A DNA stretch of 55,983 nucleotides from contig NZ_SJZB01000031.1 of assembly GCF_004337445.1 (NCBI RefSeq), positions 1-55,983 on the forward strand, given 5' to 3'. This document shows positions 38,129 to 45,830 of the stretch, one piece after another. The position numbers and the translations under genes are program-made. The stretch's first letter is position 1. Every line of letters starts with the position of its first letter. A model generated the notes under the pieces. It made no database searches. It worked only from the letters and a program-made list of their open reading frames with translations, and was not told the DNA's origin. The stretch is from Parasulfuritortus cantonensis (lineage in GTDB: Bacteria; Pseudomonadota; Gammaproteobacteria; Burkholderiales; Thiobacillaceae).

Positions 38129-39769
38129 TCAGTCGTCGATCATGTCGGGATTGTATCCCGGTATGGTCCGGACATCGGGGTCGTCGTTCTGCTCGGGATC
38201 AAGATACCGGCGCGCGTAGTCCATATAGACCCGCTCGCGCATGAAGACGTCGAACAGGTCGGGGTCGATGTGCTGCTCGACCTTCATGCGTCCCAGTATC
38301 GCCAGGGTCTCCGAGAGCGGCTTGCCCGGCTTGTAGGGACGGTCGCGCGCGGTGAGCGCCTCGAAGATGTCGGCGATCGCCATCATGCGGGCCGGGATCG
38401 ACATCTGGTCGCCGGTCAGGCCGCGCGGATAGCCCTTGCCGTCCATGCGCTCGTGGTGGCCGGCGGCATATTCGGTGACGTGGCGCAGGTGCTTGGGCCA
38501 GGGCAACGCCTCGAGCATGGCGATGGTCATGTCGATATGGCGGTTGATGATGCCCCGCTCGGCGTCCGACAGGGTGCCGCGCGGGATGGCCAGCATGGCC
38601 GCCTCCTCGGCATCCAGGAGGGGCCGCTCGGCGCCGTCCGGGCCGTGCCAGCGGTACCCGCCGGCGAGTGCGCCGAGACGCGCCGTGTCCTGCTCCGACA
38701 TCGCCTCGCCGCCCTGGTTGATGCGGCGCAGGAAGGTGCGTGCGGCATCCAGCTCGGCATCGGCCTCGGCCTGGCCGGCGTCGACCTCGGCGCGCCAGCC
38801 GGCGTCCGGCGCCAGGCGTGCCAGTTGGGCCTCCAAGGCGCGGATGCGGGCGTCGCGCCGGAGCACCTCGATGCGGGTGTCGACGAGGGCGATACGGTCG
38901 AACAGGGTCTCCAGCTTGGTCGACTTGTCGACCACGTGGACGGGCGTGGTGATCTTGCCGCAGTCGTGCATCAGGGCAGCCAGTTCCAGTTCCCGGCGCA
39001 TGGCGTCGTCGAGGACGAAGTCCTTGAGCGGCCCGGCCCGGGTGCGGTCGGCGGCCTCGGCCAGGAGCATGGTGATGATGGGCACGCGCTGGCAATGGCC
39101 GTGGGTATAGGGCGACTTCTCGTCCAGGGCGGCGTTGATCACCTTGATGAAGGCGATGAACAGGGCCTCCAGGCGGCTGATCAACTGGCGCTTGTTAAGC
39201 AGCATGGCGGCCTGGGAGGCGAGCGACTCGGCCAGGTACTGGCTGTCGCGGTCGAAGGCCACGACCTGGCCGGACGCCGGGTCGAGGGCGTTGATCAACT
39301 GCAGGACGCCCATGATCTCGTCCTCGTGGTCGATCAGCGGGACGGTCAGGAAGGACTGCGAGCGGTAGCCGTTGGCCTGGTCGAAGGCGCGCGCCCCGGA
39401 GAAGTCGTACTCGGTGACCGCGTACACGTCCTCCAGGTTGATGGTCCGGCGCCGGTTCGCCGCCGCCGCCGAGACCGCGTGCAGGTTGGCCGAACCGTCG
39501 GCCTGGCGCAGCGGGATCGGCGTCAGGGTCAGGCGCTCGCCGGCCGGGCCGCCCAGGCGCAGGGCCAGGCTGTTGTTGCGGATGATCTCGAAGTGCAGGG
39601 CGCCGTCGCGCGCCAAGTACAGGGTGCAGCCGTCGGCGTCGGTGAGTTCCAGGGCGGCGTCGACGATGTGCCCGAGGGTCCGGTCCGCATCCGGCTCGGC
39701 CGACAGTTCGATGCCCACCGCCACCAGGCGTTCCAGGCGTTCCAGCAGATTCGATCGCTTGCTCGTCAC
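38129..39769 (-). CDS. GAF / HD-GYP cyclic di-GMP phosphodiesterase
   Basis: 546 residues. The GAF sensor domain is at about 20-195 (ADGCTLYLARDGALHFEII, LTVPLIDHEDEIMGVLQLI). The HD-GYP domain follows with HGHCQRVPIITMLLAEA, the HD pair in ALMHDCGKITTPVHVV and the GYP segment GHHERMDGKGYPRGLTGDQM. A charged, helical insert of about 100 residues (about 300-400) separates the HD and GYP parts and is longer than usual. It is first in an operon with the adenylate cyclase and cAMP phosphodiesterase, so two second messengers meet here. Confidence 0.93.
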   Translation of the reverse strand: MTSKRSNLLERLERLVAVGIELSAEPDADRTLGHIVDAALELTDADGCTLYLARDGALHFEIIRNNSLALRLGGPAGERLTLTPIPLRQADGSANLHAVSAAAANRRRTINLEDVYAVTEYDFSGARAFDQANGYRSQSFLTVPLIDHEDEIMGVLQLINALDPASGQVVAFDRDSQYLAESLASQAAMLLNKRQLISRLEALFIAFIKVINAALDEKSPYTHGHCQRVPIITMLLAEAADRTRAGPLKDFVLDDAMRRELELAALMHDCGKITTPVHVVDKSTKLETLFDRIALVDTRIEVLRRDARIRALEAQLARLAPDAGWRAEVDAGQAEADAELDAARTFLRRINQGGEAMSEQDTARLGALAGGYRWHGPDGAERPLLDAEEAAMLAIPRGTLSDAERGIINRHIDMTIAMLEALPWPKHLRHVTEYAAGHHERMDGKGYPRGLTGDQMSIPARMMAIADIFEALTARDRPYKPGKPLSETLAILGRMKVEQHIDPDLFDVFMRERVYMDYARRYLDPEQNDDPDVRTIPGYNPDMIDD

Positions 39770-39846
39770 GGAGACTCCTCCAGTTTCGTGGCGCGGGCGG
39801 CGACTCCAATGATAGGCAAACCACGGCCATCGCGCATGGCGTTATC

Positions 39847-40653
39847 ATGCCGGCCATGGACGCCATCATCCAAGACCTGACCCGACGCGGCGCCGGCCTG
39901 CTCGCCTGGCTGCGCGCCTGGCGCGGCTTCGGCCACTTCGCCGCGGTCGCCATCGTCGAGGCCCTGACGCCGGCGTCCTACAACAACGCCACCCGCTCGG
40001 TGGTGCAGAAGCAGATATATTTCACCGCCTGGCAGATCCTGCCCACCTTCACGGTGTTTTCCGCCGTGCTGTCCTTCGTGCTGATCCAGATCGTGGTCGA
40101 CACGGCGCGCAATTACGGCTTCGCCCAGCACGCCCTCGAGGCCTCGGTGCGCATCCTGGTGCTCGAGATACTGCCCCTGCTCACCGCCCTGTTCGTCGGC
40201 CTGCGCTCGGGCGCGGCGATCAACACCGAGGTCGCCCTGATGGTGGTGCACAACGAGATGAAGGCGCTCGAGGATACCGGCGTCGACCCGATGCGTTTCG
40301 AGTTCATCCCGCGCGTCATCGGCGGCGTCATCTCGGTCCTGGCCCTGACCGCCGTGGCGAGCGCCGTCGCCCTGGTCCTGGCCTACCTGGCGGTGTACGG
40401 CTTCCAGGCCTGGAGCGTGCACGAGTACAACCGCGTCATGGGCAACATATTCAACCTGCCGGTCATCGCCATGCTCTGGGCCAAGGTGTTCGCGTTCGGC
40501 CTGGCGGTGACCGTGATCCCGATCTCGGAGGGCCTGGCGGCCCCCGCCGGCAAGCTGTTCTTCGTGCCCATCTCGGTACTGCGCGGCATGGTGCGGCTGT
40601 TCTTCGTCCTGATGCTGGTCGAGGTGCTCTCATTAGTGCTCAAGTACATCTGA
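39847..40653 (+). CDS. mlaE: MlaE-family lipid ABC transporter permease
   Basis: A 268-residue inner-membrane permease of the Mla/MCE type. It has about five hydrophobic segments and the family core LLTALFVGLRSGAAINTEVA, followed by MKALEDTGVDPMRFEFIPRV. The Glu of GAAINTEVA and the EALEDTG-like coupling helix are present. Start 39847 or 39856; neither has a clear ribosome site. The order permease, ATPase-like, MlaD, lipoprotein matches lipid-transport cassettes that maintain outer-membrane asymmetry. Confidence 0.9.
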   Translation: MPAMDAIIQDLTRRGAGLLAWLRAWRGFGHFAAVAIVEALTPASYNNATRSVVQKQIYFTAWQILPTFTVFSAVLSFVLIQIVVDTARNYGFAQHALEASVRILVLEILPLLTALFVGLRSGAAINTEVALMVVHNEMKALEDTGVDPMRFEFIPRVIGGVISVLALTAVASAVALVLAYLAVYGFQAWSVHEYNRVMGNIFNLPVIAMLWAKVFAFGLAVTVIPISEGLAAPAGKLFFVPISVLRGMVRLFFVLMLVEVLSLVLKYI

Positions 40654-40658
40654 AATGG

Positions 40659-41096
40659 GTGGCCGACGATGCCGACCGGCGCGTCGTCATCGCCCCCGCG
40701 CATGACCCGGACAACTCCCTGGTGTCCGAGGAACTGCCCCTGCGCGCCAACCTGTCGGTGCTCGAGAACATCGCCATCGTGCCGCAGTACCGGCACAACA
40801 TGGCCTACGAACAGGCGGCCGACCTGGCCTGGACGCTGCTCGTGCGCCTGAACCGGAGCGACTGCGCGTTCAAGCGCGATCCCGACCTCAGCCACGAGGA
40901 GCGTTTCGTCGCCAAGCTGTTGCGCGCCGTGATCCGGGCGCCTTCTATAATCTTCATCGACCGGCCGGCGCTGCTGCTGCCGGATACCCATTACCCGCCC
41001 TTCGTCTCGGCGACCCTGGACGGGGTCGCGGACAAGATCAACGAATGCTGGATCGTGGACTACTCATGGAACGAGCCCCTGTACGCGCCCCGCTGA
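40659..41096 (+). CDS. Degenerate ABC-ATPase-like protein lacking Walker A (MlaF position)
   Basis: A 145-residue protein in the place of MlaF. It matches the second half of an ABC ATPase: a Q-loop/helical part (PLRANLSVLENIAIVPQ), a signature-like LSHEERFVAKLLRAVIRAP (LSGG reduced to LSHE), and a Walker B-like SIIFIDRP where the catalytic Glu is Arg102. There is no P-loop anywhere in it or upstream in frame. The only usual start is GTG 40659 with no ribosome site; an ATT at 40632, inside mlaE and preceded by GAGG, would add ISAQVHLKW. It cannot hydrolyse ATP by the normal mechanism. Confidence 0.75.
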   Translation: MADDADRRVVIAPAHDPDNSLVSEELPLRANLSVLENIAIVPQYRHNMAYEQAADLAWTLLVRLNRSDCAFKRDPDLSHEERFVAKLLRAVIRAPSIIFIDRPALLLPDTHYPPFVSATLDGVADKINECWIVDYSWNEPLYAPR

Positions 41097-42043
41097 TCAA
41101 GAACCTGGAATTCAAGGTCGGCCTCCTGCTGGTCCTCACCCTGCTCCTGGCCGTGACCTTCCTGGTCTATGCCCTGTACGTGCGCGGGGCCTTCGAACGT
41201 ACCAACCGGCTGACCCTGGTGACCGAGAACGCCGAAGGGGTCGAGGCCGGCATGACCATGACCTACGCCGGCTTTCCGGTCGGCCGGGTCAAGCGCATGG
41301 ACCTGACTGAGACCGGCCAGGTGCGCATCGAGATGGCCATCCCGGTCAAGGACGCCAAGTGGCTGCGCGAGACCAGCGTGTTCACCCTGGAGAAGTCCAT
41401 CGTCGGCGGCGCCAAGATCCGCGCCTTCTCCACCGACCTGAAGGCGCCCCTGTTGCCGAACGGCGCCGAGCGGCCGCTCTACACCGGCGACGCGGCCAAG
41501 GACCTGCCCGAGATCATGGCCGAGGTGAAGTCGATCCTGGCCAACGTGAACGCCATCACCAAGGCCGATTCCAGCCTCAGCCAGAGCCTCGCCCACGTGA
41601 AGACCGTGACCGAGCGCATGGCCGGCCAGTACGGCGTCCTCGGCGGCATGCTGGGCGAGCCGGAAAACGCCGCCAAGGTGGTCCAGACCATCGACCACGC
41701 CAATACCCTGGTGACCAGCCTGAACGGCGTCTCCCAGAAGGCCGACGGCATCCTGGGCAAGACCGACCAGCGCATGTTCGGCAAGGACGGCGTCATGGAC
41801 GAGGCCCAGAAGGCGGTGGTGCAGATCAACGGCATCCTGGGCGACGTGCGCGACAGCCTGAAGAAGGCCGACGCCATCCTGGCCAACGGCCAGGCCATCT
41901 CGGCCAACGTCAAGGACGCCACGGTGGACATGGCCGGCCTGCGCGCCGAGGTGGACGACAGCCTGGCCAAGGTCAACGGCCTGATCAACGAGATCAACCG
42001 CAAGTGGCCGTTCGCCCGTGACGTGGAGGTGAAACTGCCATGA
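41066..42043 (+). CDS. mlaD: MlaD-family MCE-domain lipid transport protein
   Basis: 325 residues. One membrane anchor (about 18-38, GLLLVLTLLLAVTFLVYALY) and an MCE domain at about 45-125 (ENAEGVEAGMTMTYAGFPVG, FTLEKSIVGGAKIRAFST), then a long helical C-terminal tail (about 150-325). MCE proteins form hexameric rings that carry lipids across the periplasm. The start at 41066 lies within the preceding gene, a 31-base overlap; ATG 41045 is an alternative adding seven residues. Its stop overlaps the lipoprotein start by 4 bases. Confidence 0.9.
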   Translation: MERAPVRAPLIKNLEFKVGLLLVLTLLLAVTFLVYALYVRGAFERTNRLTLVTENAEGVEAGMTMTYAGFPVGRVKRMDLTETGQVRIEMAIPVKDAKWLRETSVFTLEKSIVGGAKIRAFSTDLKAPLLPNGAERPLYTGDAAKDLPEIMAEVKSILANVNAITKADSSLSQSLAHVKTVTERMAGQYGVLGGMLGEPENAAKVVQTIDHANTLVTSLNGVSQKADGILGKTDQRMFGKDGVMDEAQKAVVQINGILGDVRDSLKKADAILANGQAISANVKDATVDMAGLRAEVDDSLAKVNGLINEINRKWPFARDVEVKLP

Positions 42044-42690
42044 TGCGCCGCGCCGCCCTGCTCAGCCTGCTCGCCCTGGCCGCCTGCGCCGGTTCGCCGC
42101 CCCCGCCGGACTGGAAGATGAATGCCCAGAGCGGCCTCGAAGGCTTCCAGAAACACTACCTGGACGGCAACGCCCGGCTGGCCGACCTGAGCTTCGCCAA
42201 GGCGCGCGCCGAGGCGGCGCGCACCGGCCGGCCGGACTTGGTCGCGCGCATCGAACTGGCCCGTTGCGGCGTGCGCGCCGCCGCCCTGGAATTCGACGAC
42301 TGTCCGGGCTACCAGGCGCTCGCCGAAGGGGCCGCGCCGGCCGAACGCAGCTATGCCGCCTTCCTGTCCGGCGCCTGGCAGGGCCTCGATGCCAAGACCC
42401 TGCCGACCCAGTACGCCCCGGTGCTCAAGGCCGGCGGCGAGGCCAAACTGGCCGAGGTAGCCGACCCGGTATCCAGGCTGATCGCGGCCGGCGTCCTGTT
42501 CAAGGCCGGCCGATTGCCGCCGGCCGGCATCGTGGACGCGGTCGAGACCGCTTCCGGACAGGGCTGGCGGCGCCCGCTGCTGGCCTGGCTGGGGGTCGAA
42601 CTGCAACGCGCCCGGGCGGCCGGAGACGGCGACGCCGCCGCCCGCATACAGCGCCGCATCGACCTCGTCGCCACGTCGGTCAAACCCTGA
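42040..42690 (+). CDS. Outer-membrane or periplasmic lipoprotein of the Mla-type operon
   Basis: 216 residues. The signal peptide MMRRAALLSLLALAACAGS has a good lipobox (LAAC). The mature part is mostly helical and Ala-rich, with TPR-like spacing: FQKHYLDGNARLADLSFAKA, RIELARCGVRAAAL and YQALAEGAAPAERSYAAFL. It overlaps mlaD by 4 bases and ends the operon. Family unknown to me; position suggests a partner of the MCE protein at the outer membrane, in the place MlaA or an ABC-type lipoprotein would take. Confidence 0.8.
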   Translation: MMRRAALLSLLALAACAGSPPPPDWKMNAQSGLEGFQKHYLDGNARLADLSFAKARAEAARTGRPDLVARIELARCGVRAAALEFDDCPGYQALAEGAAPAERSYAAFLSGAWQGLDAKTLPTQYAPVLKAGGEAKLAEVADPVSRLIAAGVLFKAGRLPPAGIVDAVETASGQGWRRPLLAWLGVELQRARAAGDGDAAARIQRRIDLVATSVKP

Positions 42691-42698
42691 TTCGCCGC

Positions 42699-42729
42699 TT
42701 GCTAAAGACGAGCAATTTACTCATATAAT
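42699..42729 (+). promoter_or_regulatory. Promoter of the YeeE/YedE pair with overlapping inverted repeat
   Basis: A perfect -10, TATAAT (42724-42729). A TTGCTA lies 19 bases upstream and forms an inverted repeat with AGCAA (TTGCT-N7-AGCAA, 42699-42715). The block ACGAGCAATTTACT here resembles ACGTGCTAATTTACT beside the rhodanese promoter at 54377-54391. Confidence 0.6.
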
Positions 42730-42756
42730 CGTCCTACCATTGGGGGAGACGATACG

Positions 42757-43323
42757 ATGACTAATTTGCTGTCCTGGTTGAACGCGCCGTGGCCATGGTA
42801 TGTGGCCGGCCCGCTGATTGGTTTGATGGTGCCGCTGATGCTGGTCATCGGCAACCGTTCGTTCGGCATATCCAACAACCTGCGCCACCTGTGCGCGATC
42901 ACCCAGCCGAACCAAATCGATGTCGATTTCTTCAAGTACGACTGGAAGGAACACACCTGGAGCCTGGTCTTCGTGATCGGCACCGGCCTGGGCGGGTTCC
43001 TGGCCGGCGTGGTGTTCGCCAACCCGGACCCGGTCGCCCTCAGCCCGGCGGCCGTGGCCATGATCCACAACTGGGGCTTCGCGGCCCCTGCCGGCCTGCT
43101 GGTCCCGCCCGAACTGTTCGACCCGACGCTGCGCAACCTCACCTTCCTGTTCGCCGCCGGCGTTCTGGTCGGCTTCGGCACCCGCTATGCCGGCGGCTGC
43201 ACCTCCGGGCACGCCATCACCGGACTGTCCACCCTGCAACTCGCTTCGGTCTATGCGGTACTCGGCATCTTCGCCGGTGGCCTGCTGTCGGCCTGGCTGC
43301 TCGTGCCGCACCTGCTGAAATGA
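42757..43323 (+). CDS. YeeE/YedE-family membrane protein, first half
   Basis: A 188-residue membrane protein of the sulfur-transport family (DUF395). About four hydrophobic segments and the signature GFGTRYAGGCTSGHAITGLS, whose Cys is the conserved sulfur-contact residue in the family. FGISNNLRHLCAIT near residue 40 holds a second conserved Cys. Ribosome site GGGGAG. Together with the next gene it makes a full YeeE-like unit. In thiosulfate transporters such proteins pass sulfur by cysteine relay; the substrate here is inferred. Confidence 0.9.
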   Translation: MTNLLSWLNAPWPWYVAGPLIGLMVPLMLVIGNRSFGISNNLRHLCAITQPNQIDVDFFKYDWKEHTWSLVFVIGTGLGGFLAGVVFANPDPVALSPAAVAMIHNWGFAAPAGLLVPPELFDPTLRNLTFLFAAGVLVGFGTRYAGGCTSGHAITGLSTLQLASVYAVLGIFAGGLLSAWLLVPHLLK

Positions 43324-43739
43324 AACGCTACCTTCCCTACCTGCTGGCCGGCCTCGCTTTCGGCTTCGTCCTCGTGAAGTCGGAAGCGGCCTCCTGGTAT
43401 CGCATCCAGGAAATGTTTCATTTCCAGAGTTTCCACATGTTCGGGATCATGTTCACGGCCATCGCCACCGGCCTGGCCAGCGTCCAGGTCATCAAGTACC
43501 TGGGACGGCGCCGGTCCCTGGACGGCCAGACCATCGAGATTCCCGTGAAGCCGCCCGGCCGCAAGAGCTACATCCACGGCGGCTTCATCTTCGGCCTCGG
43601 CTGGGGCTTGATCGGTCTCTGTCCCGGACCGGTATTCGCCCTGGTCGGCACCGGCTCGATCGGTGCCCTGGCGGTGCTCGCCGGTGCCCTGCACGGCACC
43701 TGGCTGTACGGTGCCCTGAAAGACAAGGTACCGCATTAA
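43320..43739 (+). CDS. YeeE/YedE-family membrane protein, second half
   Basis: A 139-residue membrane protein with three to four hydrophobic segments and the matching half-signature GFIFGLGWGLIGLCPGPVFA, whose Cys parallels that of the first half. It starts MKRYLPYLLAGLAFGFVLVK inside the stop of the first half (ATGA), so the two halves are made together. In many genomes the two are fused or paired like this. Confidence 0.9.
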   Translation: MKRYLPYLLAGLAFGFVLVKSEAASWYRIQEMFHFQSFHMFGIMFTAIATGLASVQVIKYLGRRRSLDGQTIEIPVKPPGRKSYIHGGFIFGLGWGLIGLCPGPVFALVGTGSIGALAVLAGALHGTWLYGALKDKVPH

Positions 43740-43754
43740 ATCCATTGATTGGGA

Positions 43755-43775
43755 TGTCAAATTGTTGTTTTGACA
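43755..43775. promoter_or_regulatory. Inverted repeat over a consensus -35 upstream of the SCP2-like gene
   Basis: TGTCAAA-N7-TTTGACA (perfect 7-bp arms). Its right arm contains a consensus -35, TTGACA (43770-43775). A weak TAACCT lies 17 bases downstream as a -10. A repressor binding this repeat would block the promoter. Confidence 0.45.
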
Positions 43776-43877
43776 GGCTCATGCCGGCGTTCTAACCTTG
43801 CCGGCGGCATAGCCCGTCTTAACTTGAATGTCCTGCGGAACGGGCTCCGGACGCCCGAATTTGATTGAGGAGACAAA

Positions 43878-44384
43878 ATGCGTAAACAGCTGTTGACCCT
43901 GGCCGCCGCCATCGCCTGCGCCGGCACCGCCCAGGCCGCCCCCCTGATGTCCACCGAATGGGCCCAGCAAGCCTGCCAGTACTGGAACACCAACACGGCC
44001 CTGACCAAGGACCTGTTCGAGAAGTGGGGCAAGAACGACGGTGGCCGCGGCTACAAGGTGATCCACATGTACCGCACCGACTGCGGCGAGGCGACCAAGG
44101 TCGAGATGACCATCTCCACCAAGGACGGCAAGACCAGTTGCGTATACGCCGGCCCCGTCCAGCACGCCAAGCTGGACCCCGGCATGGACTACAAGATGCA
44201 CGCCGAAACCAAGCGCTGGCACGAGATGGGCAACGGCGAGTACGGCCCCATGCGGGCCATGATGTTCGGCCGCCTGCAATTCGAAGGCCCCAAGGTCGAG
44301 GCCATGAAGGTGATGGGCCCGTTCGAGCAGTTCCTGCTCATCCCCGGCAAGATTCCGGGCGACGACACCTGCCCGGGCAAGTAA
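43878..44384 (+). CDS. Exported SCP2-like protein
   Basis: 168 residues with signal peptide MRKQLLTLAAAIACAGTAQA. The mature part has four cysteines (ACQYWN, DCGEA, TSCVY, DTCPGK). Its C-terminal third, MRAMMFGRLQFEGPKVEAMK followed by FEQFL, resembles the end of SCP2 sterol-carrier folds (f..G.l...G....a..l...F). It follows the YeeE/YedE pair on the same strand and ends in a terminator. A periplasmic carrier of a hydrophobic or sulfur ligand is possible; the family call is moderate. Confidence 0.55.
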   Translation: MRKQLLTLAAAIACAGTAQAAPLMSTEWAQQACQYWNTNTALTKDLFEKWGKNDGGRGYKVIHMYRTDCGEATKVEMTISTKDGKTSCVYAGPVQHAKLDPGMDYKMHAETKRWHEMGNGEYGPMRAMMFGRLQFEGPKVEAMKVMGPFEQFLLIPGKIPGDDTCPGK

Positions 44385-44404
44385 CCTGCTCCACCCCGAG
44401 AATA

Positions 44405-44430
44405 GGCCCGCCTCGTGCGGGCCTTTTCTT
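44405..44430 (+). terminator. Rho-independent terminator after the SCP2-like gene
   Basis: GGCCCGC, loop CTCGT, GCGGGCC, followed by TTTTCTTT. Confidence 0.9.
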
Positions 44431-44484
44431 TGCCCGCGGCCCCGAGCGCAAGCGCCACCCTGTCGCCGCGACGACCATGCGAAT

Positions 44485-44514
44485 TTGCATAGTATTCACA
44501 TAAATGCTTAATAT
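44485..44514 (+). promoter_or_regulatory. Candidate promoter of the M48-like gene
   Basis: TTGCAT and TAATAT separated by 18 bases, in an AT-rich patch after the terminator. A near-palindrome ATGCGAATTTGCAT (44477-44490) overlaps the -35. The gene start is about 100 bases on, implying a leader. Confidence 0.4.
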
Positions 44515-44615
44515 CGCATTAGTTGCAACGCAGTGGCGTGGCCGGCTGCCCGGAAACCCCATCCCCGTCCGACCTGCCCCTCCGGCAACCATTCCGTCCT
44601 TGCCCGGAGGCGCTG

Positions 44616-45260
44616 TTGAAGAAGCTGATCTGGATTCTTGCCGGCACCCTGTTCGCCGCGCCGGCCGTCGCCGACACCAAATCCCTCTATCTGCGCATGC
44701 TCGCCGGCATCGAGCGGGAGATACCCGTCGAGACGGGTTTCCCGGCGGAGCGGGCACGCCTCGACAGACTGCTCTCCGCCTTGTTGCCCGCCTACGTCGC
44801 CATGTATCGCGGGGCCGCCACCCCGCGCATCCGCCTGGTCCACGACGATGGCAGCCTGGCCTGCTCCCTGGACAACGGCTTGGTCCTGGTCAATCCGCGC
44901 CTCAGCGCCCTGTTGCCCGATGCGGTGATCTCGGGCGTACTCGCCCATGAACTGGTCCATGTCGCCATGGAACACGGCTGGATACGTACGGAAACGGCCT
45001 ACGACGCCCTCGGCGGCACCGCCGCGGCACGGCTGACCGGGGCGATGACCGGGCGGCACCCGTTGAAGGGCAGCGCGTCCTGGTCCGCCCTGTTGTACGC
45101 CCAGGAATTCCAGGCCGACAGCGAGGGCCGACGCCTGCTGGTCAGGTCAGGTCTGCCCGCCAGCTGGCTGGGCCAGGCGATCCAAGGGGTCGCGGATGCC
45201 CGGGACTCCGGTTCGCATCCGAGCGGTGGCCAGCGCCTGGTGGCCCTGGCCGGACGCTAA
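44616..45260 (+). CDS. Exported M48-like zinc metalloprotease
   Basis: 214 residues from TTG 44616, chosen because GGAGG lies 5 bases upstream and the reading gives a signal peptide (KKLIWILAGTLFAAPAVA). An upstream ATG at 44523 gives a non-signal, Pro-rich start. The zinc motif is HELVH in VLAHELVHVAMEH, with the third ligand Glu in AQEFQADSEGRRLL, as in M48 enzymes. At about 195 mature residues it is a minimal catalytic unit without TPR repeats. A quality-control role in the periplasm is likely. Confidence 0.8.
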   Translation: MKKLIWILAGTLFAAPAVADTKSLYLRMLAGIEREIPVETGFPAERARLDRLLSALLPAYVAMYRGAATPRIRLVHDDGSLACSLDNGLVLVNPRLSALLPDAVISGVLAHELVHVAMEHGWIRTETAYDALGGTAAARLTGAMTGRHPLKGSASWSALLYAQEFQADSEGRRLLVRSGLPASWLGQAIQGVADARDSGSHPSGGQRLVALAGR

Positions 45261-45293
45261 CCCGGCTGTACCCGGCCGCCCGCGCCGGGGCGG

Positions 45294-45782
45294 TCAGTGC
45301 AGCTTCGGCGCGCCCTGTTCGGCCGGGAAACCGCTCTGAATCTCTTCCGCCGAGGCGTCCCGGATGGACAGGATCTCCGCCACGCAGCGGCCCACCCGCC
45401 CGGCCATGGGGCTGTTGCCGTCGAGGGTGATGCGGCCGTCGGCAATGGCGGTGACCCGGAAGGTCAGGACATCGCCGTTGTCGTTCTGCAGATCGGCCTC
45501 GGCACCGACGTAACGGATCTGCGGCGGCACGTTGTCGAGGTCCTCCTCGATCACCAGCTCGGGATCGCGGTCGCCGAACGCCCCAGCCGGCAGGATGGCC
45601 TCGACGCGGTCGCCCACCTTGTGGCCGTCCAGGCTATGCTCGATCTCGTCGAACAGGCCGCTGCCGGCCCCGTGCACGTAACCGGTCGGCATGTCCTGCT
45701 GGCCCATCACGTTGCCGGCTTCGTCGAGCACGCTGTAGCGTATGTACACCACCTTGTGCTTGCTGACGACGTCTTCGCTCAT
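45294..45782 (-). CDS. FKBP-type peptidyl-prolyl isomerase, SlyD-like
   Basis: A 162-residue cytoplasmic isomerase/chaperone. The FKBP part VVYIRYSVLDEAGNVMGQQD, then YVHGAGSGLFDEIEHSLDG, is interrupted by an IF (insert-in-flap) domain: AFGDRDPELVIEEDLDNV through DGRITLDGNSPMAGR. This matches SlyD. The His/Cys-rich metal-binding tail of E. coli SlyD is missing; the end is AEQGAPKLH. It lies 48 bases downstream of the GH57 gene on the same strand. Confidence 0.87.
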   Translation of the reverse strand: MSEDVVSKHKVVYIRYSVLDEAGNVMGQQDMPTGYVHGAGSGLFDEIEHSLDGHKVGDRVEAILPAGAFGDRDPELVIEEDLDNVPPQIRYVGAEADLQNDNGDVLTFRVTAIADGRITLDGNSPMAGRVGRCVAEILSIRDASAEEIQSGFPAEQGAPKLH

Positions 45783-45830
45783 GGCGGTCTCCGCTGCTGC
45801 ATCAATCGAAAGGACCGGCAGTTTACCAGA

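Noticed and set aside
35547..38219. An 890-codon plus-strand reading opposite the cyclase and phosphodiesterase genes
   Set aside because: Antisense shadow in high-GC DNA; the minus-strand genes have clear domains and catalytic residues.
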